A stretch of 64,000 bases of DNA from Sciurus carolinensis (Eukaryota; Chordata; Mammalia; Rodentia; Sciuridae). The notes beneath the pieces were generated by a model, which saw only the letters and a list, made by a program, of their open reading frames with translations, was not told where the DNA came from and ran no database searches. Location: the NCBI RefSeq assembly GCF_902686445.1, contig NW_025920106.1, forward strand, positions 2,852,001 through 2,916,000, in the 5' to 3' direction. How positions within the stretch are numbered: the stretch's first letter is position 1; every line of letters starts with the position of its first letter. Both the position numbers and the translations under genes were made by a program. Of the stretch, positions 60,137 through 64,000 are shown in pieces.

Positions 60137-61060
60137 GTAAGTATAAGGGATTTTTCTTTTATTTACTTCCCAATTAATTGGAAGAGATAATTATATTTCT
60201 TGTAAATAAATACATGTACATAGTTTGTTTATTGGACACTTAAGGCATATTTGGATTTATTATGTGTTAGATATTTTTAGTTAGATCTTGTAAATCAAAC
60301 ACATAACCTTGATGCTTATTAAGCTAGGTGGGGCCATTCTGTAGAATTAAGCTTAGTGCCTTTTTAGGAATATTAAGATGCTTATCTTTGATCATATGTG
60401 TCATTAAAAACTTAATAGTGCCCCAAAGACTGAAGAGTGTAATGGGCATGTGGTAATTTGAGAGACTTAAACATTATCTGCATATATTACCTTTAAACTC
60501 CTTTATGTACAGTGATTAATTACGTGTGATTATTCTGCCCATCTAACTTGTATGGATAATGTGTCTGAACAATATCTAATGGTATGATTAATCCCTGAGC
60601 TTAAATTTAGTTAGAAGATAGGTTTTTATTATACCAGTTATGATTGTGAATGGCAAGCATATTTCCTGCTACACAGTTGGAGTACAAGGCCTCAATGGTC
60701 ATTCAAGAGATTTGTGGGAATGGTGAGTTTTGTGGAGGTTATCAATTCTCATCTTATTCTAGTCTCCTCACCATACTTGCCCTTGGGAGATGGGGTGTGG
60801 ATCACCAACCATCAGATAAAAGTACTTTGGATTCTGGGAGTGGGAGAAAGATCAGCTCTAAGCAGTAGTTTGTAATTGAAGTGTGTCTTTTCCTTCTATG
60901 CCTCCAGATATTTTTTTAGATATTGGAACTTCTCATTGAACCACCATGTCCAGTGCAATGATGGAACCTAGTATAGTATTCCTGATATAGTTTAATTAGT
61001 GCAGACAATAGTGAAGCCACATAAAAGTTTAAGTTCCTTGTTGCTATTCCTACTTGTCTT
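60137..61060. other. Intron-like sequence, nothing identified
   Basis: No exon-like or repeat signal recognised. Confidence 0.45.
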
Positions 61061-61130
61061 TTTGTTGTTGTTGTTGCCATACTAGGAATTGAACCCAGGA
61101 GTTCTCTGACACTAAGCTACATTCACAACC
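61061..61130 (-). mobile_element. ID-type SINE, reverse
   Basis: 'aggaattgaacccaggagtt' and 'ctgacactaagctacattca'. Confidence 0.7.
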
Positions 61131-61134
61131 AATT

Positions 61135-61490
61135 TTATTTTATTTATTTATTTATTTTCTGGGGGTACTGGTAATTGATATCGGTGGGCACTCAAACATT
61201 GAGCCACATCCCCAGGCCTGTTTTGATTTTATTTGGAGAAAGGGTCTCACTGAGTTGCTTGGCACCTTGTTTTTGCTGCAGCTGGCTTTGAACTCACAAT
61301 CCTCCTGCCTCAGCCTCCAGAGCCATTGGAATTACAGGCATGCACCACCGCATCCACCTGATTTTATTTTCATTTTAAGATTGGGTCTTGCTGAGTTGCT
61401 GAGGCTGGCCTCAAATTTTCAATCCTCTGTCTTAGCCTACCAACTGTCTGGGATTATAGGCCTGCACCACTATACACAGGTTCCCACTTG
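61135..61490 (-). mobile_element. B1-ID dimer with an extra B1-like half, reverse
   Basis: A (TTTA)n tail, ID half ('tgagccacatccccaggcc'), B1 half ('gtctcactgagttgcttgg...tacaggcatgcaccacc'), then a second B1-type half ('gggtcttgctgagttgctg...ggattataggcctgcacc'). Either two insertions or a trimer. Confidence 0.82.
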
Positions 61491-62009
61491 GCCTGTTAAA
61501 ACAACAAAAGCAATGTGATTAAACTAGTTTTCAATGTTGAACTTACAATGTAACTAAGTTTTTTTTAATATTTTAAGTGAATCTTAACCTTTTATGTGGT
61601 AGAAAAGGCAGTAGCTTGTAAGTTTCTGTTGAATTCTAAAGGCAGCAGGCTGTACCTTTTTTATTGGGAGACTGTGTAGAGGGGGCATAGCAAGTGTGAG
61701 CTTTGCAGGTTCATCCACCCCATCATTTGTCATTGGATTAAGCCATGCTTTCACTTGTGCATGAAAAAGCCCTTGGGAACACAAACTTCTACTTCTTGCT
61801 GAAGGTGAAATTGTTTGAAACACACAAACCCTTCTTTTTGAAGCATGCTTATCTTTAACTGCTCATTCAAACTACCTGCATTTAATTTCATAAAAATAAT
61901 TATTTTTACTTATGATTTATTTCTTATGTCATCATTTATATATCATTGCAAGTCATCAAATTGTGCAATTATAAATTTTAATTTTTAAAAAAATAGGAAA
62001 GGTAATTTT

Positions 62010-62095
62010 GTTTTGGAGGTGCCGGGGGTAAAATCCAGGGCCTTGTACATTCTGAGCAAGTAGTCTACCACTGTGTTACATCCCTAGCAAGAGAG
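62010..62095 (-). mobile_element. ID-type SINE, reverse
   Basis: 'aaatccagggccttgtacatt' and 'taccactgtgttacatccc'. Confidence 0.7.
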
Positions 62096-62299
62096 AAGTT
62101 ATTTTAATTGGGAAGAGATATGTTAACAAGTGTCCCAAATTGTTTCTTCAGGCTCCCTTCTATGCTTTTCTTTTTTTGGAGGATTTTAAGGGTGAATAAG
62201 AATTGCCATTTCCAACTGATTTCATAGAGTTCATAGCGAGTTGGTCAGTAGTTGGTCAGTATTTTGAGAAATCATCAGATGAAAGTTATAAGTGAATAT

Positions 62300-62500
62300 C
62301 GAACTGTAAGCAGTGGTACATGCCTGTAATCCCAGCCACTTGGGAGGCTAAGACAGGAGGATCACAGGTTTGGGACCAACCTTGGCAATTTAGTGAGACC
62401 TTGTCTCAAAAGAAAAAGGGATAGGTGATGTAGCACAGCAGTAGAGTACTTATTACCTAGGATTAAAGCAAGATCCTGGCTATAATCCTGAGTACTTGGA
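62300..62500 (+). mobile_element. B1-ID dimeric SINE
   Basis: 'tggtacatgcctgtaatccc' and 'cttgggaggctaagacagga', then 'gatgtagcacagcagtagag' as the ID half, and an A-rich tail. Confidence 0.82.
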
Positions 62501-62779
62501 GAAAGAAAAAAGGAAAAGAGAAAGTAACCATTGAAAACTGTAAAAAGAAAGAAAGAGTACCAAGTTTTTTATTTATGAGGTGATCAGGTGATGACAACCA
62601 TTCAGAAACTTAGATTTTCTGAGCAAACCTTATTACAGTCATGAAGTGAGTGAGTGATAACTTTTCCTCATAGTAGCAATAATATCCATTGTTGGGGGAA
62701 ATTATGGACTAGAAAATAGAAAATATAGACAATGCTGTTTATCTTACTCAGTTTTTAAATCATCTCTTTTTTATTTTAG

Positions 62780-62821
62780 GATGAGTAGTATGTCAGCACT
62801 CTTTCAGCTGTGTACATCAGG
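62780..62821 (+). pseudogene. TMX1: TMX1-like exon 5
   Basis: The acceptor 'ttttattttag' is followed by G-ATG and SSMSALFQL. The end of the exon is shortened and the donor GT is replaced by TT at 62822. Confidence 0.85.
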
Positions 62822-62901
62822 TTATAGATTAAAATTTATCTGTCTTTATCATTTTTTTAAAGAAACCATTTTTAGTTCATTTTTTTTCCTTTTGATTTCA
62901 G

Positions 62902-63005
62902 ACTTGCTGTAACCATTATATTCAAAACCTTGGATTACTGCTTTGGGGATCATACATACTTTTTGCTTTAGCAACTCTGCTTTCAGGATTGTCATTAGGA
63001 CTTCT
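62902..63005 (+). pseudogene. TMX1: TMX1-like exon 6 (transmembrane segment)
   Basis: The acceptor 'ttgatttcag' is intact. The translation is TCCNHYIQNLGLLLWGSYIL then FALATLLSGLSLGLL, the membrane span of TMX1. The donor appears mutated ('ctgagt' where gtgagt is expected). Confidence 0.88.
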
Positions 63006-63094
63006 GAGTACTTAGTTTTTAGAGCACTAAAATATTTTAAAATAATCAATTGCATTAGTTGTATTATATATTATGATTCTGTTTATTTTTACAG

Positions 63095-63161
63095 TGTATG
63101 ATATTTGTGTGAAATTGCCTTTGTCTTTCAAAAAGACACAAACCACAGCTATACCCTTTAA
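63095..63161 (+). pseudogene. TMX1: TMX1-like exon 7
   Basis: The acceptor 'ttttacag' and donor gtaagt (63162) are intact. The frame reads CMIFV, then TGA (63110-63112), then NCLCLSKRHKPQLYPL, matching the TMX1 juxtamembrane basic region. One codon seems to be replaced by the stop. Confidence 0.88.
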
Positions 63162-63195
63162 GTAAGTATATTTTAAAATGTTTCTGTGTCTGGAG

Positions 63196-63285
63196 ATTTT
63201 TTTTGTTTTTTGCTGTGTGAATCTAAGGCCTACCACATGCTAATAAACAAGCTTTTTACTACTGAGCTACATCCCTAACCCTAAA
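63196..63285 (-). mobile_element. ID-type SINE, reverse, diverged
   Basis: T-rich start and 'actactgagctacatccctaa'. Confidence 0.65.
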
Positions 63286-64000
63286 GTGTTTATATTTTTA
63301 TTCACTTGTAATTCCCTTCATTTCTGTAAACACAGTTACACACTTAGTAGGTTCCTCTTCTGATTTGGTTCCTAAGTTTGGAGTGGTGGCCTCTATCTGT
63401 TGTATAAATGAACAGGGAGATGTGTACATCATGTGAAAATGGTAGCCCAGTGAATTTTGGAATATTGTTATTTTCTTGACTCACAGAGAATTTCAACATT
63501 GCATTTAGCTTGTAGCTATTTAATAACATTGATCAGATGTCAGTGTGTTTGAATAATTCATGTTATTTATGGATCTGTTTCAGTATACCTGAGTCAAAAT
63601 TTAAATTTTTAGGTGAATATACTATATTCTTAAAGTCATTCATTATGATAGTGGCATATTTGAACATTATTCTTTGTTCTAATCAATTTTCATTCTTTTG
63701 GTAGAATATTGGAAAATGCCTTTCCTGTAGCTGATCTGGATTGGCATTGACATTAACTGAACTGTAAAATAAATTATATAATTCAAAATATTTATTGTTG
63801 CTGCCTGTTGTAAAACAAGTACTTCCCAATGTTTTATTTTTCATCTTGGAAAATTGTGATGGTGGTAGAAGCCCTCATACTTTCAGTTAGTAAGGAACTG
63901 GGACTTTTCTGTTATCTATTGGCTTTTCAGCAACTTTGTAGTTGACTGTTTAGGTGAAATGGTTTCCATTTTTTAGTTGAGGAAGCTAAGGTTCAGAGAG
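63286..64000. other. Intron-like end of window
   Basis: No match to the acidic C-terminal exon expected for TMX1 was seen before the window ends. Confidence 0.45.

Larger units (their letters stand above)
56268..64000 (+). pseudogene. TMX1: Unprocessed TMX1 pseudogene (intron-containing, right end outside window)
   Basis: TMX1 is an ER-membrane protein disulfide isomerase-family member with one luminal thioredoxin domain and one membrane span. Segments matching it lie in order on the plus strand with introns: signal peptide and N-terminus (56268-56419), end of the thioredoxin domain (60007-60136), linker (62780-62821), membrane span (62902-63005) and the basic cytosolic start (63095-63161). 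The exons with the CXXC active site were not found between 56420 and 60006. Damage: start codon lost, TGA at 56334, frameshift near 60029, two damaged donors and TGA at 63110. Retained introns and several canonical splice sites rule out retrocopying. It looks like a duplicated, decayed gene copy. Confidence 0.85.

Noticed and set aside
1..64000. CRISPR arrays, operons, prokaryotic genes
   Set aside because: None seen; the sequence is a mammalian nuclear genome with SINEs, L1s and ERVs.

Overview
This is eukaryotic, mammalian DNA with no active cellular gene that I can support. It is dominated by retroelements. The organism is most likely a squirrel-family rodent (Sciuridae). The evidence is the repeated B1-plus-ID dimeric SINEs (a 7SL-like half joined to a tRNA-like half containing 'gctggggatgtggctcagt'), a rodent-type L1 family, and old eutherian repeats (MIR, MER5, MER20, MaLR). 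The species call is an inference.

Left part, 1-13063, minus strand: two class II (betaretrovirus/IAP-like) endogenous proviruses lie head to tail and share a central LTR. Read on the minus strand the order is LTR (13063-12549), tRNA-Phe primer site, leader with 58-bp repeats, gag, pro (dUTPase plus protease), pol, a short env remnant, a CTE-like RNA-export element, polypurine tract, shared LTR (5853-5348), then a second primer site, leader, gag, pro and pol, running off the window inside integrase. Gag-pro and pro-pol are each joined by a recognisable -1 slippery heptamer. All reading frames are interrupted. The two copies differ by few substitutions but many one- to three-base indels.

13400-14608, plus strand: the 3' end of a different retrovirus, consisting of a type-D/gamma-like transmembrane Env segment, a three-unit CTE-like element, a polypurine tract and a complete 3' LTR. 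It abuts an L1 3' tail (14609-14697).

14700-49500: intergenic DNA with MaLR-like LTRs, MIR, MER5/MER20-like DNA transposon fossils, SINEs, microsatellites, an L1 5' end with repeated promoter units interrupted by a 500-N assembly gap (23157-23656), a 5'-truncated L1 (37381-38640), and a diverged local direct duplication (about 31.8 and 33.5 kb).

49535-55345, plus strand: a full-length but inactivated L1 with 5' UTR, ORF1, ORF2 and 3' UTR. Its 3' UTR contains eight telomere-like TTAGGG-type hexamers.

56268-64000, plus strand: an unprocessed (intron-containing) pseudogene of TMX1, the ER thioredoxin-related transmembrane protein. Exons resembling TMX1 exons 1, 4, 5, 6 and 7 are present with stops, a frameshift and damaged splice sites. 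The exons carrying the thioredoxin active site were not found. SINEs fill its introns. The window ends before the expected last exon.
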